A stretch of 64,000 nucleotides of DNA from positions 62,001-126,000 of the forward strand of contig JAHFRP010000007.1 in assembly GCA_023266195.1 (NCBI GenBank). Reading direction: 5' to 3'. The position numbers were made by a program, and so were the translations under genes. Each line of letters opens with the position of its first letter. The stretch's first letter is position 1. Source of the stretch: Sulfuricella sp. (GTDB lineage: Bacteria > Pseudomonadota > Gammaproteobacteria > Burkholderiales > Sulfuricellaceae). The notes under the pieces are model-generated. The model searched no databases. It worked only from the letters and a program-made list of their open reading frames with translations, and had not been told where the DNA came from. Below are positions 8,166 through 16,742 of this stretch, piece after piece.

Positions 8166-11100
8166 CGGGCGTCCTCCTTGTTCGCGGCGTCTTTCGGGTT
8201 GGCCGGTTTGCCTCCGGACAGCCAGCTAAAGAACATGGGAATGAAAATGGTGGCGATGAAGGTGGCTGCGATCATGCCGCCGAACACGCCGGTGCCCATC
8301 GAGCGGCGCGCCGCCGCGCCGGCGCCGGTGGCCAGCACCAGCGGCACCACGCCGAGGACGAAGGCGAGCGAGGTCATGACGATGGGGCGGAAGCGCAGGC
8401 GCGCGCCTTCGACGGCCGCTTCCAGCACGCCCATGCCTTCCGCCCGCTTCTGCGAGGCGAATTCGACGATCAGGATGGCGTTTTTCGAGGCCAGTCCGAC
8501 CAGGGTCACCAGGCCGATCTGGAAGTAGATGTCGTTGGGCATGCCGCGCACCAGCACGGCGATCAGCGCGCCGAACAGGGCGAACGGCACGGCCATGATC
8601 ACCGCCAGCGGCAGCGACCATTTCTCGAATTGGGCCGCCAGGATCAGGAACACCATGACGATGGCGAAGACGAAGGCTATGACCGACGAGCTGCCGGTGC
8701 GCTTTTCCTGGTAGGCCTGGCCGGTCCAGGCAATGGTATAGCCTTCCGGCAGGGTTGCCGCAGCCGTTTCCTCCACCAGCCGGATGGCGTCGCCGGAGCT
8801 GACGCCGGGGGCGCCGCTGCCCATCACCTTGGCGGCGAGGAAGCCGTTGAAGCGCTCCACCTGCTCCGGGCCGACGATGGGCTTGACCTTGATCACCGCC
8901 GACAGCGGAATCATCGAACCGGTGCCGGAACGGACATAGACCTTGCCCAGATCCTCGGGCCTGGAGCGGAACTGCTGTTCCGCCTGCAACTGCACGCGAT
9001 AGGTGCGGCCCGCCTTGTTGAAATCGTTGACGTACAGCGCGCCCATGGTGCTTTGCAGGGCGTCGTAGACGTCAGTCAGCGGGATGCCCAGCGACATGAC
9101 CTTGGGTTCGTCAACCTCGACGAACAGCTGTGGAATGGTCGGCCGGTAGAAGCTGTTGATGCCGGTCAGCTGTTTTTTCTGGCGCAGGGCGTCCATGAAG
9201 CTCTTGACCACTTCGTCGAGGCGGCGCGGGTCGGCGTCAACCCGGTTCTGCACGTACACTTCGAAGCCGCCGGCGGTGCCCAGGCCGCGGATGGGCGGCG
9301 GGTTGAACACCAGCCCCATGCCGTCCGCCAGCATCATGCCCTTGCCCATGAGCTGCTTGGCCAGGTTTTCCGCCGCCTCCGCCCTTGTGTCCCAGGGTTG
9401 CAGGTTGATGAACATGGAGCCCGCGTTGGGCTTGTTGCTGCCGCCGATGAGGTCGAAGCCGCCGATCATGAACACATGCTCGACCGACGGGCTTTTCTGG
9501 ATCGCCTGGCGAAATTGTTCGCCCATCCTGCCGGTGCGCGGCAGGGTAGCGGCGTCCGGCAGCTGGAGCGAGCCGATCAGGTAGCCCTGGTCTTCCGACG
9601 GCACGAAGCTGCCGGGAACGATCTTGATCAGGACCGCGGCCGCGACGATGACGATGGCGAAAACCACGGTACCGATGATGCGGTGGTGCAGGGTTTTGTC
9701 CACGACCCGGATGTAGAGCCGCGTCAGGGCGGCGAACAGGCGGTTGAACGGCCGGAAAACCGGCGATTCCTGGTGGGTCGGCTTGAGCAGCAACGCGCAC
9801 AGGGCCGGGGTCAGGGTCAGGGCGACAATGCCGGAAATCACCACCGACACCGCCACCGTTACGGCGAACTGCTGGTAGAGCTTGCCGGCAATGCCGCCGA
9901 GGAATGCCACCGGGACGAACACGGCGCACAGCACCAGCACGATCGCCACCACCGCCGAAAACACCTCGCGCATGGCTTCGAACGCGGCCTCCCTGGGCGG
10001 CAGCCCTTGTTCCGCCATCAGCCGCTCGACGTTTTCCAGCACCACGATGGCGTCGTCCACGACGATGCCGATGGCCAGCACCATGGCGAATAGGGTCAAG
10101 GTGTTGATGGAAAAGCCGAACAGCCACAAACCGGCGAAGCTGCCGATGAGCGACACCGGCACGGCGACGATGGGGATCAAGGTGGCGCGCCAGCTCTGCA
10201 GGAACACATAGACCACCAGGATCACCAGCAGGGCCGCGATACCCAGGGTGTGGGTCACTTCCTTGATCGAGGCCTTGACGAAGCGGGTGGTGTCGAACGG
10301 GATGATGTACTCGACGTCGGGCGGGAAGTTCTTTTTCAGTTCCTCCATCTTGGCGCGCACGACATCCGCCGTGGCCAGGGCGTTGGCACCGGTCTGCAGA
10401 ATGACGCGGATGCCGATGGCCGGTTTGCCGTCCATGTGCACGAAGGCGTTGTAGTCCTGGGCGCCGAGTTCGATCCGGGCCACGTCCTTCAGCCGCAATA
10501 CGCCCGACGGCCCGCTCGCGCGCAGGATGATGTTGCCGAACTCCTCGGGCTGCACCAGGCGGCCCTTGGCGATCACGGTGTAGACCAGCTGCTGGTCGGC
10601 GGGCGCCGGTTCCTGGCCGATCTTGCCGGCGGCGAACTGGTTGTTCTGGGCGCGGATGGCGCCGGCGATGTCGCTGGCGGTGAGTCCCAGCTGCGCCATC
10701 CGGTCGGGCCGCAGCCAGATGCGCATGGAGTAGTCGCGGGCGGCGAAAATGCCGGCGTCGCCGACGCCGGGCAGGCGCTTGATTTCATCGACGATGTTGA
10801 TCGAGGCGTAGTTGCTGAGGAACAGCGTGTCCTGCGTGCCCTTGGGCGAGCGCATGCCGATCGCCAGCAGGATGTCGTTGGAGCGCTTCTGCACCACCAC
10901 GCCGTTCCGGCGCACGTCGTCCGGCAGGCGCGGCAGGGCGGCATTGACCCGGTTGTTGACGTTCACCGCCGCCAGGTCGGCGTTGGTGCCGACCTCGAAA
11001 GTGACGGTGATGGTGAGCGAGCCGTCGGCGGCGGCTGACGAATTGAAAAAGCTGAGGCCTTCGACGCCGTTCAACTGCTCCTCGATCGGCGCCGCCACCG

Positions 11101-11278
11101 TCTTGGCCAGCGTCTCGGCGCTGGCGCCGGGGTAGTTGGCGATGATCACCACCGTCGGCGGCGTGATTTCCGGATACTGGGCGATGGGCAGGGTGCGCGC
11201 CGCCATCAGGCCGGCGATGACGATGACGATAGCGATGACCGCGGAAAAAATCGGCCGGCTGATAAAAAATCGGTGCAT
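8162..11278 (-). CDS. RND multidrug efflux pump, inner-membrane transporter (HAE1/AcrB type)
   Basis: Proton-driven drug exporter of 1038 aa, full AcrB/MexB/TtgB length. The N-terminus FISRPIFSAVIAI is the standard first transmembrane helix. It has twelve predicted helices, with two large periplasmic loops after TM1 and TM7. The TM4 motif GIVVDDAIVVLENVER (about 400-415) holds the paired Asp residues of the proton relay. It lies 15 bp after the adaptor gene and overlaps the outer-membrane channel gene by 4 bp. Context and length support broad multidrug or solvent export; the substrates cannot be read from sequence. Confidence 0.95.
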   Translation of the reverse strand: MHRFFISRPIFSAVIAIVIVIAGLMAARTLPIAQYPEITPPTVVIIANYPGASAETLAKTVAAPIEEQLNGVEGLSFFNSSAAADGSLTITVTFEVGTNADLAAVNVNNRVNAALPRLPDDVRRNGVVVQKRSNDILLAIGMRSPKGTQDTLFLSNYASINIVDEIKRLPGVGDAGIFAARDYSMRIWLRPDRMAQLGLTASDIAGAIRAQNNQFAAGKIGQEPAPADQQLVYTVIAKGRLVQPEEFGNIILRASGPSGVLRLKDVARIELGAQDYNAFVHMDGKPAIGIRVILQTGANALATADVVRAKMEELKKNFPPDVEYIIPFDTTRFVKASIKEVTHTLGIAALLVILVVYVFLQSWRATLIPIVAVPVSLIGSFAGLWLFGFSINTLTLFAMVLAIGIVVDDAIVVLENVERLMAEQGLPPREAAFEAMREVFSAVVAIVLVLCAVFVPVAFLGGIAGKLYQQFAVTVAVSVVISGIVALTLTPALCALLLKPTHQESPVFRPFNRLFAALTRLYIRVVDKTLHHRIIGTVVFAIVIVAAAVLIKIVPGSFVPSEDQGYLIGSLQLPDAATLPRTGRMGEQFRQAIQKSPSVEHVFMIGGFDLIGGSNKPNAGSMFINLQPWDTRAEAAENLAKQLMGKGMMLADGMGLVFNPPPIRGLGTAGGFEVYVQNRVDADPRRLDEVVKSFMDALRQKKQLTGINSFYRPTIPQLFVEVDEPKVMSLGIPLTDVYDALQSTMGALYVNDFNKAGRTYRVQLQAEQQFRSRPEDLGKVYVRSGTGSMIPLSAVIKVKPIVGPEQVERFNGFLAAKVMGSGAPGVSSGDAIRLVEETAAATLPEGYTIAWTGQAYQEKRTGSSSVIAFVFAIVMVFLILAAQFEKWSLPLAVIMAVPFALFGALIAVLVRGMPNDIYFQIGLVTLVGLASKNAILIVEFASQKRAEGMGVLEAAVEGARLRFRPIVMTSLAFVLGVVPLVLATGAGAAARRSMGTGVFGGMIAATFIATIFIPMFFSWLSGGKPANPKDAANKEDAR

Positions 11279-11293
11279 GGTCGGCTTCCCCGC

Positions 11294-12433
11294 TTACGGC
11301 TTGCCGGCGGGAGCGCCGGAGGCAGGCGTTGCCCCCGCCGGTTGCTCGCCCGGCTTGTGCGGCGCCACCGGGGCGCCGGGGCGCAGCTTGAGCAGGTTGT
11401 CCACGATCACCCGGTCGCCGGCCTTGAGGCCGCCCAGAACGACCCAATCCTTGCCCTGCCATTCGCCGGTCTTGACTGGGCGCGGTTCCACCTTGTTTTC
11501 GGGATTGGCGACGAACACCACGCGGCCCTGGTCGGATTGAACGACGGCGGCCTGCGGCACGAGAAATACGCCGTCGCGCTGGCCCACCGTCAGGCGGGTG
11601 CGGACGAATTGTCCCGGCAGGACGCGGCCTTCGGCGTTGGCGAATTCGGCGCGCAGCTGTAGCGTGCCCAGCCGGGGATCGATCTGGCTGCCGGCGAAGT
11701 TGAGCCGGCCCTTGACCGGATAGGTCGATCCATCGGGCAGGACGACTTCCACGCCGCGCACGGAGGCGGGGGTCGGCCGGCCGCCGGGCAGCTGCGCCAA
11801 TTCGTTGTCGGACAGGGAAAAGCGCACCCAGATCGGGTTCAGCTGGACCACCGTGGTCAGCAGGCTGTCGCCGGTGGAGATCAGGTTGCCTTCGGATTTC
11901 ACCGCGCGGCCGGTGCTGCCGGCTACCGGCGAAGCGACGCTGGTGTAGGACAGGTTCAGTTCGGCTTGCTGGAGCGCGGCATGGGTCACGGCCGCGCTGG
12001 ACTGCGCATCGTCGTATTCCTTCCGGCTCACCGCCTGCTGCGCCAGAAGGCCCTTGAGGCGCGCCATCTCGCGGGTTGCCTGGTCGGCCTTGGCGTGTGC
12101 ATCCGCCAGGGCGATCTCGAATGGCGCCCGGTCGATCTGGAACAGAACCTGGCCCGCCTTGACGGGCGCGCCTTCCTCATAGAGGCGTTTCTGCAGGATA
12201 CCGCCCACCCGCGCCCGCACTTCCACCTCCCGCGCTCCCTCGGTTTGGCCGACGGCCTCGACTGTCAACGGAACCCGCGTCGGCTGGACATCGATCACGG
12301 TGACCGGCAGCGGCGGCTTTGCCGCTTCTGCCGGCGCGCTGGGGCGGGAACAGCCCGCCGCGAGGGCAGCCAGGCTCGAAATCAGGACGGCAAAAATGGC
12401 GCTACGGCGCAAGGCGGGATTCTGGTGTTCCAT
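11294..12433 (-). CDS. RND efflux periplasmic adaptor (membrane fusion protein, AcrA/TtgA type)
   Basis: A 379-aa lipoprotein adaptor bridging pump and channel. The ATG at 12433 begins MEHQNPALRR; the reading frame stays open further upstream, but only this start leaves a proper signal peptide and lipobox (AALAAGC, Cys at about residue 28). Domains in order: barrel-sandwich half, alpha-hairpin (ADQATREMARLKGLLAQQAV region), second lipoyl half, beta-barrel and membrane-proximal domain ending GDRVIVDNLLKLRPGAPV. It is the first gene of the operon and divergent from the tetR gene across a 78-bp control region. Confidence 0.94.
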   Translation of the reverse strand: MEHQNPALRRSAIFAVLISSLAALAAGCSRPSAPAEAAKPPLPVTVIDVQPTRVPLTVEAVGQTEGAREVEVRARVGGILQKRLYEEGAPVKAGQVLFQIDRAPFEIALADAHAKADQATREMARLKGLLAQQAVSRKEYDDAQSSAAVTHAALQQAELNLSYTSVASPVAGSTGRAVKSEGNLISTGDSLLTTVVQLNPIWVRFSLSDNELAQLPGGRPTPASVRGVEVVLPDGSTYPVKGRLNFAGSQIDPRLGTLQLRAEFANAEGRVLPGQFVRTRLTVGQRDGVFLVPQAAVVQSDQGRVVFVANPENKVEPRPVKTGEWQGKDWVVLGGLKAGDRVIVDNLLKLRPGAPVAPHKPGEQPAGATPASGAPAGKP

Positions 12434-12467
12434 GGGAACGCTCCGGGGATGGCGAGTATCGCGGCAA

Positions 12468-12495
12468 TTATATACAATCTTGTTTGTCTGTAAAT
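12468..12495. promoter_or_regulatory. Probable TtgR/AcrR-like operator between adaptor gene and tetR
   Basis: The 78-bp divergent spacer contains a partly palindromic AT-rich site with TACA (12473-12476) and TGTA (12489-12492) as outer half-sites around ACAA/TTGT-like inner repeats. Read on the minus strand it begins TATTTACAGACAAACA, which resembles the remembered TtgR operator layout (TATTTACAAACAACCATGAATGTA). One repressor dimer pair here could control both divergent genes. The site was recognised by eye and no binding data are available. Confidence 0.55.
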
Positions 12496-12511
12496 AGTCC
12501 ACGAGGATAGC

Positions 12512-13147
12512 ATGGTGCGAAGAACCAAGGCCGAAGCCGAACAAACGCGGCAGCGCATCATCGTTGCCGCGCGCAAAGTGTTCTACCAATCCGGTGTCGG
12601 CCGCAGCACGCTGGAAGAAATCGCCAAAGCGGCCGGTGTGACGCGCGGCGCTGTCTATTGGCATTTCGAAAACAAGACCGACCTGTTTTTCGCCATGCGC
12701 GCACAGGTGACTTTGCCTCTGATCGACCGCGTCGACAGCATGCTGCAATCGGGGCGGGAAGAAGATCCCCTGACAGGAATCGAGGCCGCGCTGAATGAAA
12801 TCCTGACTATCCTCGAGACCGACGAAGCGACGCGCGAGGTGTTCAGGATCATCAAGTTGCGCTGCGAATATGTGGACGAGTTTGCGGGGGTTCTGGCCGA
12901 GATCAACAATTCCCAAAGCGGCTTTGCCGAGCAATTGACCCTGGCCTACCTGCGCGCGAGGGAAAAGGGCGTGCTGCGCGAAGGGCTGGACCCGCGGGCC
13001 ATGGCGCTCGATACGTCGGTCTTCATGGCCGGGCTCATGCAGCGCTGGCTGTCGGAAAGCGCGGCCGGCCAGATCGCCGCGAACGCCCGCCGGATGATCG
13101 AGGCTCACGTCGCGCTGCGCCGCCAAAGCAGGCAAGTCGGGGGATAG
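12512..13147 (+). CDS. TetR-family repressor of the adjacent RND operon (AcrR/TtgR-like)
   Basis: A 211-aa repressor. The N-terminal TetR HTH (about residues 10-57) reads TRQRIIVAARKVFYQSGVGR...LEEIAKAAGVTRGAVYWHF, the AcrR/TtgR subgroup pattern; the C-terminal ligand domain carries the long helices typical of drug-sensing members. It is divergent from the adaptor-pump-channel operon and should repress it until a drug or solvent binds. It converges with the TPR protein gene downstream; a strong hairpin sits between them. Confidence 0.93.
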   Translation: MVRRTKAEAEQTRQRIIVAARKVFYQSGVGRSTLEEIAKAAGVTRGAVYWHFENKTDLFFAMRAQVTLPLIDRVDSMLQSGREEDPLTGIEAALNEILTILETDEATREVFRIIKLRCEYVDEFAGVLAEINNSQSGFAEQLTLAYLRAREKGVLREGLDPRAMALDTSVFMAGLMQRWLSESAAGQIAANARRMIEAHVALRRQSRQVGG

Positions 13148-13230
13148 GGATTCCGGGAATGGCCGGCAGAAGTTTCCCCGATTGGCCACGATGTTCGGCA
13201 AAGCCTAAGGCAATGCTTCGATACCTTAAA

Positions 13231-13258
13231 CGGCATTCCCGCTGTCGCGGGAATGCCG
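13231..13258. terminator. Perfect 12-bp hairpin between convergent genes; also a dRS3-like repeat
   Basis: CGGCATTCCCGC (13231-13242), loop TGTC, GCGGGAATGCCG (13247-13258). The stem is perfect and the site lies in the 158-bp gap between two converging genes, so it could terminate both. The inner core ATTCCC-N8-GGGAAT matches the layout of Neisseria dRS3 repeats and recurs at 14198-14217. There is no clear U-tract, so terminator activity is an inference. Confidence 0.6.
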
Positions 13259-13305
13259 AGTCGAAATAAAACCCGCTTTTTTCCGAGTTATTCGGGCGGT
13301 CCCGG

Positions 13306-14124
13306 TTAATCCCAGTCGCCGCCGGAGCTGTCGGCGACGCCTGCGTCGTCCCAGGAAGAACTGTCCGCGACGCCGAAATCCGCGCCGCCCATGTCGTTGG
13401 AAGAGGAATTCCACGAATCCGCCGGCATTGGCGCGGCATTGGCGCCGTGGCCGCCATCCATGAAGTGATGGGCAAGCGCCTCGCCGGCGACCATGCCCGC
13501 GCCAACCGCGGCGCCGGTTGCCAGGCCGGACATGATGCCCGAGCCGATTCCTCCGCCGGCTGGCGCCATGGGCGCAACGCCTCCGCCCGGGTAAGGCTGT
13601 CCGCCAGGACCAGGCAGTCCCGGCTGATAATTGCCGGGATAGTTGCCTGCTGCCGGCGCCGAATTGCGCGCTGCGATCGCTCGCATGATCATGGAAATCA
13701 CCGCGATGGCGCCGATGCCCAGCAGCAACATCCCCCAGGGGAATCCGCCCGCCGCATCGGTGTGAACGCCGCTCATCGCGGGCTGGTTCCGGTGGGCCGC
13801 GGCAATCCTGGATTTGAGTTCCTGCACGGCTTGGGGTTTTGCGAAAGGCAGTCCCGGCTCCAGCCGTTCAGCGGTGTCCAGTTCTTCCCCGGCATTCCCC
13901 AGTTTTCCTTGCTTCGCCAGGATCTCGGCTTCGACAAAATGCGCCTTGCCGCTATTGGGGTGTTCCTGCAGGACTTTTTGCATCATGCCTTGCGCTTCAT
14001 CCAGCCGGCCCGCCTGTGCGGCCTGGTAGACCTGGTGCAACGTGGGTGCGTCAGCGGCGACCGCCCATCCGTTCATGGCCAGAAAGGCCGCTACGATTAA
14101 ACCGTATATTGCTTTGCGTAACAT
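13306..14124 (-). CDS. TPR-containing membrane protein with Gly-rich, Asp/Ser-rich tail
   Basis: A 272-aa protein of unrecognised function. It has a signal peptide or anchor at residues 1-24 (ending WAVAADAP), TPR-like helices (about 27-95: LHQVYQAAQAGRLDEAQGMM and the following repeat), and one transmembrane helix (about 128-148, FPWGMLLLGIGAIAVISM). Then comes a Gly/Pro-rich stretch and a second glycine-zipper-like segment (GIMSGLATGAAVGAGMVAG), ending in near-repeats of GVADSSSWDD and GVADSSGGDWD. The layout suggests an envelope protein with a TPR protein-binding face. The ATG at 14124 is chosen because it starts a proper signal peptide; upstream codons are repeat DNA. Confidence 0.75.
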   Translation of the reverse strand: MLRKAIYGLIVAAFLAMNGWAVAADAPTLHQVYQAAQAGRLDEAQGMMQKVLQEHPNSGKAHFVEAEILAKQGKLGNAGEELDTAERLEPGLPFAKPQAVQELKSRIAAAHRNQPAMSGVHTDAAGGFPWGMLLLGIGAIAVISMIMRAIAARNSAPAAGNYPGNYQPGLPGPGGQPYPGGGVAPMAPAGGGIGSGIMSGLATGAAVGAGMVAGEALAHHFMDGGHGANAAPMPADSWNSSSNDMGGADFGVADSSSWDDAGVADSSGGDWD

Positions 14125-14195
14125 GGGATTTCCTCTGTTATCAAGTGCGGTGAAATAGGCAACTATAGGAACGGTCACTGAATATTGAAGCTCCA

Positions 14196-14265
14196 TCATT
14201 CCCGCGCAGGCGGGAATTTCAGTATCGACAAGACCCCTGGATTCGGGGGCAAGTCCGGAATGACG
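14196..14265. repeat. dRS3-like interspersed repeat element
   Basis: Inner palindrome ATTCCCGC..GCGGGAAT at 14198-14217, enclosed by TCATTCC (14196-14202) and GGAATGA (14257-14263). Such sequences translate as 'HSRAGGN...' and 'SGLAPESRG' in spurious reading frames and are scattered through many beta- and gammaproteobacterial genomes. The core matches the hairpin at 13231-13258, and a half element occurs near 40531. Confidence 0.7.
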
Positions 14266-14525
14266 ACATTTAATGCCCGACTCAATAAATTGAGCCATGC
14301 GGGGCGAATTCAAGCCCAAGTCTTCGCGGCTCTAAAATTCCCCTGTGTTATCAAGACCTCGCCCGGGCGAATTTGTTCACTCTTGAAGATTACTTGCTGT
14401 TGGGGCTCTTGCAAAACGCTCTCTCCGAACGGCGTTTTTTCGCGTCGAGAGGCGAAACCGAGGGGTGCAGACGGCCATTTCTGGCTTGGCGAGGTTGTCG
14501 ATGCCAACACCATAACGCCTGCGAA

Positions 14526-14700
14526 ATGAATGCTACCCGACGCGAACCGATCACGCAACGCTGGAACGTCATTCAGCACGACCTGCTGCCCGAGTTGCGG
14601 GAGCAAGCGGGAACCCTGACGCCGAAGCTGGAGCGGGTTGTGCATACCCTGGATGGGTTCGCATCGAGGAAATCACAGCGGCGTCGTGCGGCCGGGATGA
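14526..14700 (+). pseudogene. Degraded transposase N-terminal fragment (tentative)
   Basis: Starting at the ATG at 14526 the frame reads [20 protein letters not shown], then [23 protein letters not shown] one-base shift near 14655 continues it as [14 protein letters not shown]. This resembles, from memory, the N-terminus of IS-type transposases. The catalytic part is absent: the reading ends within about 60 residues, just before rfbB. It is best read as a relic of an insertion sequence at the edge of the rfb genes. The family could not be named. Confidence 0.4.
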
Positions 14701-14788
14701 GGTGCGGGGAATTGCGGTAGGATATAATGCATGGATAAGTTCGACCTGCGGATTTCCATATAAGCGCGATTTTCGAAAGGATAACGAC

Positions 14789-15859
14789 TTGATCCTGGTT
14801 ACCGGCGGCGCCGGCTTTATCGGCGCAAATTTCGTGCTGGACTGGCTGGCACAGGCGGACGAGCCGGTCGTTAACCTGGACAAGCTGACTTACGCCGGCA
14901 ACCCGGAAAACCTGGCCGGGCTCAGGGACGATCCCCGCCATGTCTTCGTCCAGGGTGACATCAACGACCGACCGCTGGTGGCGAAACTGCTGGCTCGGCA
15001 TCGGCCGCGCGCCATTGTCCATTTTGCCGCCGAGAGCCATGTGGACCGCTCCATCAACGGCCCCGGCGAATTCATCCAGACCAATATCAACGGCACTTTC
15101 AGTCTGCTGGAAGAAGCCCGTGCCTTCTGGCAGGGGTTGGCGGGCGCGGACAAGGCGGCGTTCCGCTTCCTGCATGTGTCCACCGACGAAGTGTATGGCT
15201 CGCTCGGGCCGAACGACCCGCCTTTCGCCGAAACCACGGCGTATGCGCCGAACAGCCCCTATTCCGCCTCCAAGGCGGCGTCCGATCATCTGGTGCGGGC
15301 CTATCGTCACACCTACGGGCTGCCCACGCTGACCACCAACTGCTCCAATAATTACGGCGCCTGCCAGTTTCCGGAAAAGCTCATTCCCCTGGTGCTGCTC
15401 AACGCCCTCAACGGCAAGCCGCTGCCGATTTACGGCAACGGTCTCAATGTGCGCGACTGGCTTTACGTGGGCGACCACTGCGCCGCGATCCGTGCAGTGC
15501 TGGCCGGCGGTCGGCTGGGCGAAACTTACAACATCGGCGGCTGGAACGAAAAAACCAATCTCGACGTGGTGCATACGCTATGCGCCATTCTCGACGAGCT
15601 GAAGCCCGCCGCCAACGGACAGCCCTATGCCTCGCTGATCACCTACGTGAAGGATCGCCCCGGCCACGATGCGCGCTACGCCATCGATGCGCGCAAGATC
15701 GAGCGGGAGCTGGGCTGGAAACCGGCGGAAACCTTCGACAGCGGCATCCGCAAGACGGTGGCCTGGTATCTCGCCAACCTCGGCTGGGTGGAAAACGTAG
15801 TCAGCGGCGAATACCAGAACTGGATGGCGACGAATTACCAGAATCGGGGAGCGTCATGA
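14789..15859 (+). CDS. rfbB: dTDP-glucose 4,6-dehydratase
   Basis: Converts dTDP-glucose to dTDP-4-keto-6-deoxyglucose, second step of the dTDP-rhamnose/deoxysugar pathway; cytoplasmic, NAD-dependent short-chain dehydrogenase. The start is a TTG at 14789 preceded by AAAGG 8 bp upstream; it gives a 356-aa protein, the family length, with the Rossmann glycine loop GGAGFIG directly at the N-terminus (residues 6-12). Further features are the [12 protein letters not shown] segment, the catalytic Thr-Asp-Glu (STDEVYG) and [10 protein letters not shown] with the catalytic Tyr/Lys. Its stop overlaps the rfbA start (ATGA). rfbC and rfbD are not here. Confidence 0.96.
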   Translation: MILVTGGAGFIGANFVLDWLAQADEPVVNLDKLTYAGNPENLAGLRDDPRHVFVQGDINDRPLVAKLLARHRPRAIVHFAAESHVDRSINGPGEFIQTNINGTFSLLEEARAFWQGLAGADKAAFRFLHVSTDEVYGSLGPNDPPFAETTAYAPNSPYSASKAASDHLVRAYRHTYGLPTLTTNCSNNYGACQFPEKLIPLVLLNALNGKPLPIYGNGLNVRDWLYVGDHCAAIRAVLAGGRLGETYNIGGWNEKTNLDVVHTLCAILDELKPAANGQPYASLITYVKDRPGHDARYAIDARKIERELGWKPAETFDSGIRKTVAWYLANLGWVENVVSGEYQNWMATNYQNRGAS

Positions 15860-16731
15860 AAGGCATCATCCTCGCCGGCGGCTCCGGCACCCGGCTGCAC
15901 CCGGTCACCCTGGCCGTTTCCAAGCAGTTGCTGCCGATCTACGACAAGCCGATGATTTACTATCCCCTGTCCACGCTGATGCTGGCAGGGATACGCGACA
16001 TCCTGGTGATTTCCACCCCGCAGGACACGCCGCGCTTCGAGCAGCTGCTCGGCAATGGCGCACAATGGGGTCTCGATATCAGCTACGCGGTGCAGCCTGC
16101 GCCGGAAGGCATCGCCCAGGCCTTCATCATCGGCGCGGAATTCATCGGTAACGACCCGTGCGGGCTGGTGCTGGGCGACAATATTTTTTACGGCCACGAA
16201 TTGTCCAAAGACCTCCAGGCGGTGGCGCAGAAAGGCAGCGGCGCCACCGTATTCGCCTATCCGGTGAACGACCCCGAGCGCTACGGCGTGGTGGAATTCG
16301 ATCCGGCCGGCAAGGCGCTTTCCATCGAGGAAAAACCTGCCGTCCCGAAATCCCGCTACGCGGTCACCGGCCTGTATTTCTACGACAACCAGGTGGTGGA
16401 GATCGCCCGTAACATGAAGCCCTCCGCCCGCGGCGAGCTGGAGATCACCGACGTCAACCGGGTTTACCTGGAGCGCGGCGAGCTGGAAGTGTCGCTGATG
16501 GGGCGCGGTATGGCGTGGCTCGACACCGGTACCCACGAATCCCTGCTCGAAGCCTCCCAGTTCATCGAGATCATCGAAAAACGCCAGGGCCTGAAAATCG
16601 CCTGCCCGGAGGAAATCGCCTACCGCATGGGCCACATCACAGCGGAACAGCTGGCGGCGCTGGCTCAACCCCTGGCCAAGAACGGCTATGGGCGGTATTT
16701 GTTGGGCTTGCTGCAGGAACGGGTGCTCTAA
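15856..16731 (+). CDS. rfbA: Glucose-1-phosphate thymidylyltransferase
   Basis: Makes dTDP-glucose from glucose-1-phosphate and dTTP, the step before RfbB. At 291 aa it is the normal RmlA length. The ATG at 15856 overlaps the rfbB stop by 4 bp, and the protein starts with the nucleotide-binding signature [14 protein letters not shown] (residues 3-16), then [26 protein letters not shown] holds the catalytic Asp, and [10 protein letters not shown] is near the C-terminus. A methyltransferase gene follows after 11 bp. The pair alone yields dTDP-4-keto-6-deoxyglucose; the final sugar depends on genes elsewhere. Confidence 0.97.
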   Translation: MKGIILAGGSGTRLHPVTLAVSKQLLPIYDKPMIYYPLSTLMLAGIRDILVISTPQDTPRFEQLLGNGAQWGLDISYAVQPAPEGIAQAFIIGAEFIGNDPCGLVLGDNIFYGHELSKDLQAVAQKGSGATVFAYPVNDPERYGVVEFDPAGKALSIEEKPAVPKSRYAVTGLYFYDNQVVEIARNMKPSARGELEITDVNRVYLERGELEVSLMGRGMAWLDTGTHESLLEASQFIEIIEKRQGLKIACPEEIAYRMGHITAEQLAALAQPLAKNGYGRYLLGLLQERVL

Positions 16732-16742
16732 GAGGCTCTAAG

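Larger units (their letters stand above)
14125..14788. other. 664-bp non-coding stretch: repeat element, transposase remnant, candidate -10
   Basis: No intact gene is visible. From left to right it holds a dRS3-like repeat element (14196-14265), an unassigned AT-richer stretch (about 14266-14400), a GC-rich stretch with the inverted-looking GCAAAACGC/GCGTTTTTTCGC, then a frameshifted transposase-like fragment (14526-14700). TATAAT at 14723-14728 could be a -10 box for rfbB 60 bp downstream, but no convincing -35 is at the right spacing. Confidence 0.6.

Noticed and set aside
13148-13201. Upstream extension of the first RND adaptor frame across the tetR gene to 13201
   Set aside because: The extended frame is antisense to the TetR gene and lacks family features; the ATG at 12433 alone gives a signal peptide and lipobox.
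14702-14788. N-terminal extension of rfbB to an ATG at 14702
   Set aside because: It would add 29 residues before the Rossmann glycine loop, unlike all known RfbB proteins, and overlaps the transposase relic. The TTG at 14789 has a good ribosome site.
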